NCBI GenBank assembly: GCA_017523785.1
Contig: JAFWVX010000032.1
Coordinates: forward strand, 1-44,785
Reading direction: 5' to 3'
Source: Lachnospiraceae bacterium
GTDB taxonomy: Bacteria > Bacillota > Clostridia > Lachnospirales > Lachnospiraceae
Length of the DNA: 44,785 nucleotides
The stretch's first letter is position 1. Each line of letters opens with the position of its first letter. The position numbers and the translations under genes are program-made. The notes under the pieces are model-generated. The model searched no databases. It had not been told where the DNA came from and worked only from the letters and a program-made list of their open reading frames with translations. Of this stretch, positions 32,245-41,700 are shown piece by piece.

Positions 32245-33237
32245 ATGGCAGGAAATTCTTTCGGAAAACTTTATAGGGTTACAACTTTCGGCGAATCCCA
32301 CGGCAAAGCCCTTGGCGCCATCATCGACGGCTGCCCAAGTAATTTGTCATTGAGTGAAGAAGACATTCAATTATATTTGAATAGAAGAAGACCAAATGAC
32401 TCAGACTTGTCGACTCCACGAAAGGAAAAAGATAAGGTCGAAATTTTGTCCGGTGTATTTGAAGGAAAGACACTCGGCACACCAATTTGTGCATTGGTTA
32501 GAAATGAAGACATAGTAACGAGCGAATATGGCACACTTAAAAATATTTTTAGACCAGGTCACGCTGACTACACTTATGAAAAAAAATATGGCATTAGAGA
32601 TTATAGAAGTGGCGGTCGCTCTTCTGGCAGAGAGACGATCGGTAGAGTGATTGGAGGAGCAATCGCAATCAAAGCTCTCAAAGAAAAAAATATAACTGTC
32701 ACAGCTCGCGGCAACTATGACCTTTCAAGACTCTCAAATGGTGCTGACGAAGTTGATTATGAAAATGTAGAGGACTCAATTGGTGGCATAGTTGAGTGTG
32801 TTGTGAAGGGTTGTCCTGCAGGACTTGGTGAGCCTGTATTCGAAAAACTTGACGCAGAACTTGCGAAGGCTTGTATGTCTATTGGGGCTGTTAAAGGAGT
32901 TGAGATCGGTGCAGGTTTTGATGTGGCTGGCATGCTTGGCTCAGAGAATAATGATCAGATGACAGTTGGCGAAAAGTTTTTATCAAATAACGCTGGCGGA
33001 ATTCTTGGCGGCATCAGTAATGGAAATGATATAGTGATAAGACTTGCGATTAAGCCAACTCCAACTATTGCTAAGAAGCAAAAAACGATTGATATATATG
33101 GAAATGAGACTGAAGTAGAACTAAAAGGAAGAAATGATGTGTGCATAGTTGATAGAGTAGTAGTCGTAGTGGAATCAATGGTGGCAATGACTATACTCGA
33201 TTATTATTTGCAAAATATAAATGTCCAAAATATATAG
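32245..33237 (+). CDS. aroC: Chorismate synthase
   Basis: 330 residues, slightly short for the family (~350-390). Family signatures are GESHGKALGAIIDGCP at the start, RPGHADYTYEKKYG, RSSGRETIGRVIGGAIA and GISNGNDIVIRLAIKPTPTI near the end. It makes chorismate from EPSP with reduced FMN, the last step of the shikimate pathway. The start is the ATG at 32245 with GAGGA five bases upstream; an upstream in-frame GTG (32233) overlaps that site. The end overlaps the next gene by 17 bases. No other shikimate gene is in the window. Confidence 0.95.
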   Translation: MAGNSFGKLYRVTTFGESHGKALGAIIDGCPSNLSLSEEDIQLYLNRRRPNDSDLSTPRKEKDKVEILSGVFEGKTLGTPICALVRNEDIVTSEYGTLKNIFRPGHADYTYEKKYGIRDYRSGGRSSGRETIGRVIGGAIAIKALKEKNITVTARGNYDLSRLSNGADEVDYENVEDSIGGIVECVVKGCPAGLGEPVFEKLDAELAKACMSIGAVKGVEIGAGFDVAGMLGSENNDQMTVGEKFLSNNAGGILGGISNGNDIVIRLAIKPTPTIAKKQKTIDIYGNETEVELKGRNDVCIVDRVVVVVESMVAMTILDYYLQNINVQNI

Positions 33238-34561
33238 AAAAATTATAATAATTGTTTCTATTTTAGTCGTCATCTGCTTCGCAGCGGTGATGTTTGTTTT
33301 ATATGGAAATAAAAAAAGCGATGGAATCTATCTTAATGAAACAATTGTAATAGATGACGAGTCGTATGATAAGAAAGAAAATGAAACTGCAGATAGTAAT
33401 GAATTAAGCGAAGCAACTGAAGTAATAAAAGAGAATGAGAAAGAGAATGTGAATGATAACGCGACTGAAAATGAGAATGAGAGCGAGAGCATTGCAATAC
33501 CACTTACAAGCGATGAAAAATATAAAGCATCTAATAATTTCAAAAAAGTTGACATTAGAGAAAAAAAAGATGTATTCTGCTTTGCTGGAGATGTATTTTT
33601 ATCAAAAAAGCCAAGAGCAGCATATGATGAGAAAGGTTTGGATGGAATAATTGATGAAAGTTATTTAAAAATTCTTAAAAATAGTGATTTAAACATAGCA
33701 AACCTTGAATGCTCTATAACTGATAATATTGAAAATGCAGAGGACAAAACATTTACTTTTGCACTACCTACTAAATATGTAAAACCAATTACTGAAATTG
33801 GAATTGATTTATTTACAATGGCGAATAATCATTCGCTTGACTATGGTGCAAATGCAATGTTAAACACTATAAAAGTTTTGAATGACAACAAAATTTTGCA
33901 CATTGGTGCAGGAAAGAATATTGAAGAGGCGAAGAGGGCATATATCAAAGAAATTGATGGAAAGAGGTATGCATTTCTTGCTGCGTCGGCAGTGTTACCT
34001 TCTGATAATTGGAAGGCGACTGAAACTAGAGTGGGTGTATTTGATGGATATGATATTAGAGAACTCTGCGAGGAAATAAAAATTGTAAAGCCATATGTTG
34101 ACAAAGTGATTGTCTATATGCACTGGGGTAGAGAACTTGAAACTGTCTCAAACACTTGGCAAAAACAATATGCAAGAAGGATAGTTGATGCAGGAGCAGA
34201 CTTAATCATCGGATCGCATTCGCACATCGTACAAGAAATTGAGTATTATAAAAATGTTCCTATAGTATATAGCTTGGGAAATTTTATCTATGGCGGCACG
34301 ATGAGAGACACGATACTGGTGACTGCGACATTTGACTATAGCGTTGATAAAGCGGGGCAGTTGCAACTTCAAATATTTACCGGCATTTCAAGCTATGAGA
34401 GGGTTAAAAAGGACAGGAATAAGGACGAAATCGCCGCGAAGATTAAGGAACTTCAAGATAAGAGCAGCACTTGCTATATAGGCGACAATGGCATTGTATT
34501 CACGATGGAGCAGGTGGCTGAGGCATTAAAACAACTTGAAAGTTCTGGCGAAATAAATTAA
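33221..34561 (+). CDS. CapA-like (PGA_cap) metallophosphatase-fold protein, membrane anchored
   Basis: 446 residues. An N-terminal span (KIIIIVSILVVICFAAVMFVL) is followed by a very Glu/Asn-rich linker (residues ~38-95). From about residue 113 the CapA fold appears: FAGDVFLS, NLECSI, MANNHSLDYG, MHWGRE and GSHSHIVQ, the metal-binding set of calcineurin-like phosphoesterases. Members serve in poly-gamma-glutamate capsule synthesis or other surface polymers. The lack of nearby capB/capC genes makes a PGA capsule unproven. The ATG lies within the last codons of aroC, in another frame, so the two are coupled. Confidence 0.88.
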   Translation: MSKIYRKIIIIVSILVVICFAAVMFVLYGNKKSDGIYLNETIVIDDESYDKKENETADSNELSEATEVIKENEKENVNDNATENENESESIAIPLTSDEKYKASNNFKKVDIREKKDVFCFAGDVFLSKKPRAAYDEKGLDGIIDESYLKILKNSDLNIANLECSITDNIENAEDKTFTFALPTKYVKPITEIGIDLFTMANNHSLDYGANAMLNTIKVLNDNKILHIGAGKNIEEAKRAYIKEIDGKRYAFLAASAVLPSDNWKATETRVGVFDGYDIRELCEEIKIVKPYVDKVIVYMHWGRELETVSNTWQKQYARRIVDAGADLIIGSHSHIVQEIEYYKNVPIVYSLGNFIYGGTMRDTILVTATFDYSVDKAGQLQLQIFTGISSYERVKKDRNKDEIAAKIKELQDKSSTCYIGDNGIVFTMEQVAEALKQLESSGEIN

Positions 34562-34571
34562 AATATCATTT

Positions 34572-35138
34572 ATGAAATTAATCGTTGGTTTAGGAAATCC
34601 AGAAATAAAATATGCATTCACCAGACACAACACTGGTTTCCTTGCGATAGATGAATTATTGTCACGACTTGGAAATCTTGGTTTGGAGAAAGATATGTTT
34701 GATGGAATATTTACAAAGACTAAGATTGATGATGAGGATGTGATAATTGCAAAGCCAATGACCTATATGAATTCAAGTGGTGATTTTATAAAACCACTTG
34801 CAGATTTTTATAAAATTGAAGCGAAAGATATAATTGTAGTTTATGATGAACTTGCACTTCCGGTTGGCAAAGTGAAAGTTACAAAAGAAGGTTCGGCAGC
34901 AGGGCATAACGGAATAAAATCTATAATTGCAAATCTTGGAACAGAAAAGTTTATAAAAATTCGAATCGGAATTAAAGATGAGAAACCATTTATTAGTCAG
35001 ATAGATTTTGTACTGATGAAATACACACCAGAGGAATTAAAAGCGCAAAAAGAAAATATTGATAGGGCGGTTGATATTATTTTCAGTATTATCAGAAATG
35101 GAATTGATAAAACGATGAATGACTTTAATGGCGTATAA
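34572..35138 (+). CDS. pth: Peptidyl-tRNA hydrolase
   Basis: 188 residues, typical. MKLIVGLGNPEIKYAFTRHNTGF contains the catalytic His. MTYMNSSG has the conserved Asn, VYDELALPVGKV the Asp, and GSAAGHNGIKSI the second Asn. It frees tRNAs from dropped peptides in the cytoplasm. Its stop shares one base with the mfd start (TAATG), the conserved pth-mfd pairing of Firmicutes. It begins ten bases after the CapA-like gene. Confidence 0.96.
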   Translation: MKLIVGLGNPEIKYAFTRHNTGFLAIDELLSRLGNLGLEKDMFDGIFTKTKIDDEDVIIAKPMTYMNSSGDFIKPLADFYKIEAKDIIVVYDELALPVGKVKVTKEGSAAGHNGIKSIIANLGTEKFIKIRIGIKDEKPFISQIDFVLMKYTPEELKAQKENIDRAVDIIFSIIRNGIDKTMNDFNGV

Positions 35139-38100
35139 TGTTCTATAATATAAATAGCAATCGAGATTACTTGAAATTGAAAAAGTGCCTTGGAGAAAAT
35201 CCGAGGTCAGTTTTAGTGCGCAATATTTGTGACAACGCAAAGGTTAATTTTGTCGCAACTTTCGCCGATAGGCAGAAACTTGTGGTGCTCCCCGATGAGA
35301 GGAGTGCTATTTTATTTTATGAAGATGGCAAATTTTATGAAAAGAACATTTACTATTTTGGCGAGAAGGATTTGTTATTTGCAGCGGCTAGTGTGGATGA
35401 TGAAAAACTTCTTAAAGATAGAACAATTGTATTAAAGAAATTATTAAATAAAGAAAACATAACCCTCGTCACAACTATTTCAGCCTGCCTTGAGAAACTT
35501 CCTTCACTTGACAATGTGATGGATAGAATTATTAAGCTATCTAAAAATAAAGAGATAGTTTATGACGAATTCATTTCAAAACTCATAGACCTTGGATACG
35601 AGAGAGTGAGTGAAGTTGAAGTTCCAGGGGAGTTTGCAGTTCGCGGAGGAATCATAGATATATACGAGGTGTCAAATGATGACCCAATCCGTATAGAATT
35701 TGTTGGTGACTTCATTGAAAGCATAAGGCACTTTAATATAGAGACAAAGAGGTCTACGGAAGATATTAATTCAATTGAAATACTGCCAATAGTTGATGAT
35801 AATAAAAAAAGTGGAAACACATTCATACTTGATTATTTCCAAAATAATGCACTAATCTTTTTTGATGAGCCGAAGCGTCTAAGCGATAGAATCAATCTCA
35901 TAATTGATATGCTAAGAGAAAGTTATGAGAGTAGGCAGATAATTGAAAAGGATATAGACTATGAGGACCAAGATAAGATTAGACCTGTAGAACTTTTTGA
36001 TTCAAAATACATCTTAGATAGACTCACAGAAAAAAATTGTATACAGCTCACAAGTCTTGATGATTCGCCATATGTAAATGAAGAGAAGTTCAGTTTGCAA
36101 AAAGGTTCCTGGGATTATGATTTTGATTTCATGATGACGACACCAATTTTTGATAAAAAAGATTATGCAAAAACTAAAAGTGAAATCAAGTCATATCTTG
36201 CAAAAGGATTTGCAGGGCTTATAGTTTTAAATTCTCACACAAGGGCAGAGAGACTTGCAGGCGAATTTCAAGATGAAGGCATCAATGCATTTTTGATTAC
36301 TACACTTGATGATAAAATAAATGACGGAAGTATTGGTATATATGTTGGAGAGTTATCAAGTGGATTTATAGATGAGACTGACAAATTTTTCATATTTACT
36401 GAGAAGGATTTATTTGGAATAGAGCCTGAGAGAAAGAGGCGAATACTTAAGAATAAACATAGAGATGGCTATGCACCAATAAATGATTTGGGCGAATTAA
36501 AGCTTGGCGACTATGTAATTCACGATAATTATGGTGTTGGAATATTTAAAGGAATCACTCGTCTTGAGACTGATGATATAGAGAAGGACTATGTAAAAGT
36601 TGAGTATGCCGATGGTGGATTTTTGTATGTGCTAGCGACTAAGCTTGAGTGTCTTGAGAGATTTGCATCTAAAACTGCGAAAGTTCCAAAATTAAATAAA
36701 CTCGGCACAAATGATTTCTTAAAATTAAAAAAGAAAGTTAAAATTGATATATTAGAAACTGCGAAAGATTTGATAGAACTCTATGCAAGAAGACAGGAGT
36801 CAAAAGGATATGTTTTCAGCACTGACTCTGTGTGGCAGAGAGAATTTGAAGAGACATTTCCATATATAGAGACTTATGATCAACTACTTGCCATAGAAGC
36901 TGTGAAGACAGATATGCAGTCAGATAAGACCATGGATAGATTGATCTGTGGTGATGTAGGATTTGGAAAGACTGAGGTTGCAATTCGTGCTGCATTTAAA
37001 GCCGTGCAAGACGGAAAGCAGGTGGCTTATCTTGTGCCAACTACAGTTTTGTGTATGCAGCATTTTAGAACGTTCACTGATAGATTTACTAAATATCCTG
37101 TCAAGACTGCGTTCCTCTCAAGATTTAATTCTAAAAAAGAGAACAATTTGATATTAGAAAAAATGAAGAATGGCGACATTGACATAGTGATAGGCACTCA
37201 TAGAATGTTGTCGGATGATGTGGTGTTTAAAAATCTTGGACTTCTTATAATAGATGAGGAGCAAAGATTTGGAGTTAGCCACAAAGAAAAAATAAAAAAA
37301 CTTCGTCACAACGTAGATGTGTTGACACTCACTGCGACTCCAATTCCAAGAACGCTTTATATGTCATTATCAGGAATTAGAGACATGTCTATGTTGACTG
37401 AGGCTCCGCCCGAGAGAATGCCAATCAAAACTTATGTGCTTGAGTTCAATGAAGAACTTATAAGAGAGGCGGTCAATAGAGAATTAAAACGAGATGGACA
37501 GGTGTTTATAGTCCATAATAGAGTGTCGGACATCTATGCATTTGCAGATAAAATTTCCAATCTCTGCCCTTATGCTAAAGTTGGCGTTGCACATGGAAAA
37601 TTGAAAGAAGATGAGTTGTCGGATACTATGATGGAATTCATCGACAAGAAATTTAATGTGCTCGTGACGACTACTATCATAGAGACGGGACTTGATATAC
37701 AAAATGCAAACACTTTGATTATAGATAATGCGGAGCAATTTGGACTTGCGCAGCTTTATCAGTTGAGAGGTCGTGTTGGTAGAAGTAATAGAACGGCATA
37801 TGCATTTTTTATGTATAGGAAAAATAAAGAGTTGACCGATGACGAACTGACAAGACTAAAGGCGATAAAAGAAAATACTGCGCTTGGATCAGGGCTAAAG
37901 ATTGCAATGAAGGATCTTGAGATGAGAGGTGCTGGAAATGTTTTGGGACTTTCGCAGAGTGGACACATCGATGCGGTTGGTTATGACTTGTATATAAAAC
38001 TTTTAAATGAGGCAGTAAAATATTTGCGTGAAAATAGTGCTGATGGTGAAAATATAAATGATGTCGGCATAGATGATTTCGTAAATGGCTTTGACACAAT

Positions 38101-38548
38101 AGTTGATATTGACATTGATGCATTTATACCAAACAGTTATATTGATGATGAAGAAGTTAAGCTTGATGTGTATAGAAAGATTTCAAAGTGCGAAAAGGAA
38201 GAAGAGTTTGATGATTTGAAAGATGAGATAAAAGATAGGTTCGGTAGTTTCCCTAAGGAACTTGAAAATCTCATCTTTATCGCGAAACTCAAAATTAAGG
38301 CGCATGAGTTTTATGTTACTCATTTAAATGTAAAGAGAAAACTTGTTACCATAACATTTGCAGAGCACCACAAGATTGACGGGCAGTCAGTTGTTGACAT
38401 AGTAAATAAATTCTGCGGTGCAATCAGAGTTATAAATGGCACTCAGGTGTCACTTACTTATCGCGCAAATATAGAGGATAACCCAAGCATCGACAAATCC
38501 TTAAAAATCGCCGAGGCAATAATTAACTCCCTAAAACTACAATCGTAG
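35138..38548 (+). CDS. mfd: Transcription-repair coupling factor
   Basis: 1136 residues. The N-terminus carries the UvrB-homology region (GEFAVRGGIIDIYEV). Residues ~450-530 form the RNA polymerase interaction domain (LKLGDYVIHDNYGVGIFKGI). The RecG-like motor follows, with Walker A GDVGFGKTEVA near residue 605, the DEEQ box LLIIDEEQRFGV near 705, TATPIPRTLYMS and QLRGRVGRSNRTAYAF. The C-terminal TRCF domain ends near residue 1130. Mfd displaces stalled RNA polymerase and recruits UvrA. It overlaps pth by one base. The TAG stop (38546-38548) is the TAG of a GTAG palindrome, so the final residues LKLQS may reflect a repeat insertion. Confidence 0.97.
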   Translation: MFYNINSNRDYLKLKKCLGENPRSVLVRNICDNAKVNFVATFADRQKLVVLPDERSAILFYEDGKFYEKNIYYFGEKDLLFAAASVDDEKLLKDRTIVLKKLLNKENITLVTTISACLEKLPSLDNVMDRIIKLSKNKEIVYDEFISKLIDLGYERVSEVEVPGEFAVRGGIIDIYEVSNDDPIRIEFVGDFIESIRHFNIETKRSTEDINSIEILPIVDDNKKSGNTFILDYFQNNALIFFDEPKRLSDRINLIIDMLRESYESRQIIEKDIDYEDQDKIRPVELFDSKYILDRLTEKNCIQLTSLDDSPYVNEEKFSLQKGSWDYDFDFMMTTPIFDKKDYAKTKSEIKSYLAKGFAGLIVLNSHTRAERLAGEFQDEGINAFLITTLDDKINDGSIGIYVGELSSGFIDETDKFFIFTEKDLFGIEPERKRRILKNKHRDGYAPINDLGELKLGDYVIHDNYGVGIFKGITRLETDDIEKDYVKVEYADGGFLYVLATKLECLERFASKTAKVPKLNKLGTNDFLKLKKKVKIDILETAKDLIELYARRQESKGYVFSTDSVWQREFEETFPYIETYDQLLAIEAVKTDMQSDKTMDRLICGDVGFGKTEVAIRAAFKAVQDGKQVAYLVPTTVLCMQHFRTFTDRFTKYPVKTAFLSRFNSKKENNLILEKMKNGDIDIVIGTHRMLSDDVVFKNLGLLIIDEEQRFGVSHKEKIKKLRHNVDVLTLTATPIPRTLYMSLSGIRDMSMLTEAPPERMPIKTYVLEFNEELIREAVNRELKRDGQVFIVHNRVSDIYAFADKISNLCPYAKVGVAHGKLKEDELSDTMMEFIDKKFNVLVTTTIIETGLDIQNANTLIIDNAEQFGLAQLYQLRGRVGRSNRTAYAFFMYRKNKELTDDELTRLKAIKENTALGSGLKIAMKDLEMRGAGNVLGLSQSGHIDAVGYDLYIKLLNEAVKYLRENSADGENINDVGIDDFVNGFDTIVDIDIDAFIPNSYIDDEEVKLDVYRKISKCEKEEEFDDLKDEIKDRFGSFPKELENLIFIAKLKIKAHEFYVTHLNVKRKLVTITFAEHHKIDGQSVVDIVNKFCGAIRVINGTQVSLTYRANIEDNPSIDKSLKIAEAIINSLKLQS

Positions 38549-38586
38549 GGGCAAATATAATATCGTAGGGGCGAGTTTTACGAGCC
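38545..38586 (+). repeat. Two REP copies at the mfd stop codon
   Basis: A partial copy starts at 38545 (GTAGGGGCAAAT), and its TAG is the mfd stop codon. A fuller copy starts at 38565 (GTAGGGGCGAGTTTTACGAG, then CC). They are exactly 20 bases apart. Confidence 0.8.
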
Positions 38587-38630
38587 AATCCCGAAAAAAC
38601 ATTAAAAAATCATTAAAATTAGCCTAAAAA

Positions 38631-38663
38631 AATGTGTGAAATTGTATTTTCACGCATTTTTTG
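38631..38663 (+). terminator. Terminator of the aroC-mfd run
   Basis: AATGTGTGAAA pairs with TTTCACGCATT (one G-U pair) around a TTGTAT-containing loop, followed by six T residues. The stem ends seven bases before a -10 box, so it overlaps the next promoter. Confidence 0.78.
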
Positions 38664-38670
38664 TTATAAT
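38642..38670 (+). promoter_or_regulatory. Promoter of the giant surface protein gene
   Basis: TTGTAT (38642-38647), 17 bases, TATAAT (38665-38670). The -35 lies in the loop of the terminator hairpin. About 60 bases of leader follow, with AGGAGAGG (38723-38730) just before the ATG. Confidence 0.65.
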
Positions 38671-38732
38671 TTATATGAATTGTAAGTAATTGGACCTTAT
38701 ACAAAAAGTATCATTATTTTGTAGGAGAGGGC

Positions 38733-41700
38733 ATGGGTAATTTAAAAAGATGTCTTGCCACATTTTTAATTGTGGCAATGTTATTTACGACCAATGGAAT
38801 GAGTGTTTTTGCTGTTTCCATTGTAAAAACTTTGAATGCAGAATCAAATAATTTGGTTGCTGAGTCGAAAGGAGTAGGATACTACTACGAACACTATAGT
38901 GCTATATACAAAACTAGCAGTTATTTATTTAACGATAGTGATTCGGAGGATTTAGAGAGCCAAAGTCAAGATTCTATTGATTTGGATGAATTGGACAAGC
39001 AGAATCAATCTAATGACTCAAGTAATCTAGATAATTTTGATGAAAGTTCAATTGGCCCTGAAAAAAATCTAGATGAAAATGATAATATAGATAAACCAGA
39101 CGAGCAAGATGATGATAAGAGTGATGATGCCTTTGATAATTATGAAGAGGAACCGGAAGAGGATAAGGTAGAATCATCTGAAAGTTCAGATGAAGAAAAT
39201 TTAGATGAAGAGAGCTCAAGTGATGAGAGTGAATCATCTGAGAGTTTTGATGAAGAGAAGGAAAAAGAAGATGTAGGGGCGAGTTCTACGAGCCCTGAAG
39301 AAGAACCAAAAGATGATGTAGGGGCGAGTTCTACGAGCCCTGAAGAAGAAAATTCAGATGAAGAAAGTTTAGAAGCTACAAGTTCTGAGATAGAGAGTGC
39401 AGAGGAAGAGAGCACTTCTGCTTTTGATTTAGATGAGACAACTGATGTAGCAACTGAATCGAATATAGAAGAGACAACTGAGGTAGCAACTGAATCTAAT
39501 ATAGAAGAGACAACTGACCTCGAGGGTGATACAGCTTCACCTTCAGAGCCAGTTGTTTTTGATTTGGCATCAAAGTCTGAAGTTGAAGTTAAAGGCATGG
39601 ACAAATTATTTGGAAATACAGGGGAGCATAATCACAAACTCTGTGGTGTTGCATCTAACAGTGCATGTACTCACACTTTGGTGGCAAGCCATGATGAAAG
39701 CATAGACTATACACCTGTCGCACTCACTGACACAGATGGTGATGGTAATCTAAATAATGAGATTAAAGATTTTTTTGAGAATGCTGATGGAAGTTATTAT
39801 CTAACCCATGATTTAGCTATGACAGGAAATAGAGATGTGACAATTAATCATGATATAAATCTATGCCTAAATGGTTTTAACATACGTAATGTTGCAATAT
39901 CTAGTAATTTTGTCAAACTATGTATAACAAATTGTACAACAACTTTGTCAACAGTAAGTACTAATAAAGATGCTTGGTTTAAAACTAGCCAATTACTTTA
40001 TAATGTTAATTTTTATGCATTTGGTATAAAAATGAGTGAAAATGAAAAATCTATAGAAGATGGCTACAATTTGCAAATTGTTACCCAAAGGTTATTTCGT
40101 TCACAACATCCCTCAAATGTAGGCCATATTGATTTATACGGTGTAAGAGTGGCTGATGTAAATATGGATGACTATAGTGATTATTGTATTTCACAAGCAT
40201 ATTATAACAATATTGAAAACTGTCTTTTTGAAAATGTATATAATAATAATTTAATAGAAACTTCTAGCTATGAAGTCTGTAACGTAACATTTAAAAACGT
40301 AACTGCTCGTGATCTTAAGTTGAGACGTGCATTCTTGTATTACAATGATGACTATAGAAGGATACATCATATAAAGTTTATTGGAAATAATGATATTTAT
40401 AATATTAACACTGAGGGTGCAGAAGCATTTAATAGTGCATTTATAAATTGGTATAGACGTAGTACTGATGAAAGCCTACCTCTTGATTTGAGCTTTAAAT
40501 CTGGAACAACAAACATTCATGACTATGCGATTCGTTCAAATATATTCATAATGCTTAAAGGTGCAAATGCAAATTTGAATATTGCTGAAGATGCTATAGT
40601 AAACTTTGATAACATAGGAATGAATGTCTTGACTACAAATGAGAGTGATAGTAAGAGACCACATGCTGCTTTAATATATACAGGTGGTGATGTGGAGAAT
40701 ATTAAGATACTTGGTAAACTAAATATAACAAACACAAAGTTCTTTAATTGTAATTCAGAGAAATATGTTAACCCAAATTTTGAAAATGCTGTACTTGGAG
40801 CCATAGTTAAAGATAGTCAGAACCCTATAAAACTTGGTACTTGTAGCATTACAATTTCTAATACCAAATCGTATTCCGATGGCGATATGACTGTAGAAGT
40901 TACAGACTTTGATACTTATCCAAGATATTATCCTCATGAGTTTGCGACTGCTTTAAGCACTGGTCTTGACTATCCTATCTTTGAGATATTGGATGGTTCA
41001 AAGTTTGATTATCTTAATAATTCGTTTAGTATATATACAAAGTCCGATGAGAGCAGACTCATAACGAATCAGTGGAATGATACATATATAGCTTATTTTA
41101 ATGATGTTACATATAATGATGTTTTCCACGTTGATAATTTCTTAGATCCAAGATTAGAACTGACAAAATTTCATGAAGAAATAAGAATTTTACCACCACA
41201 TGATCATAAGACTTGTGGAGTGGCATCTGATTCTAATTGTGCTCACGAAGACATACCTAGTCATACAGGTACCTCATTATATAAACCTCTCGTAGCAGAG
41301 GATTTTGGAAGTACTGTAGTTCAAGGTGGATATTATTATTTGTTGGAAAATGTTGCAAATGAAAGTACTTCGCCTACTAAATTAGAGTTGCAAAACGATT
41401 TATATCTTTGTCTCGACGGCTACACTTTAGAAAATTATGAGTTCACTTCAACTAATTTAGATAAGCATGTATATATTTGCAATTGTTCTATAGATACTAA
41501 ATCTTATTTGAAGAACAATAGAGGAGATGGAGTAGATGGTCGTGGGTCATATCTCGCATCAAATGTTTCATATAATGTATTTGGTGTTGATTTAGAAGAT
41601 GGCAGTGGCACTAATTTAGTAGCAAATGTCAATCAGATTTATTTTGCACATATGGATACTGCAACTTCTGGAACTAAGCCAGATGATATTTTAGCACTCT

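Noticed and set aside
39140-39604. A serine-rich 154-codon minus-strand open frame
   Set aside because: It is the complement of the acidic GAA/GAT/AGT codon run of the giant surface protein, which gives Ser-rich reverse translations.
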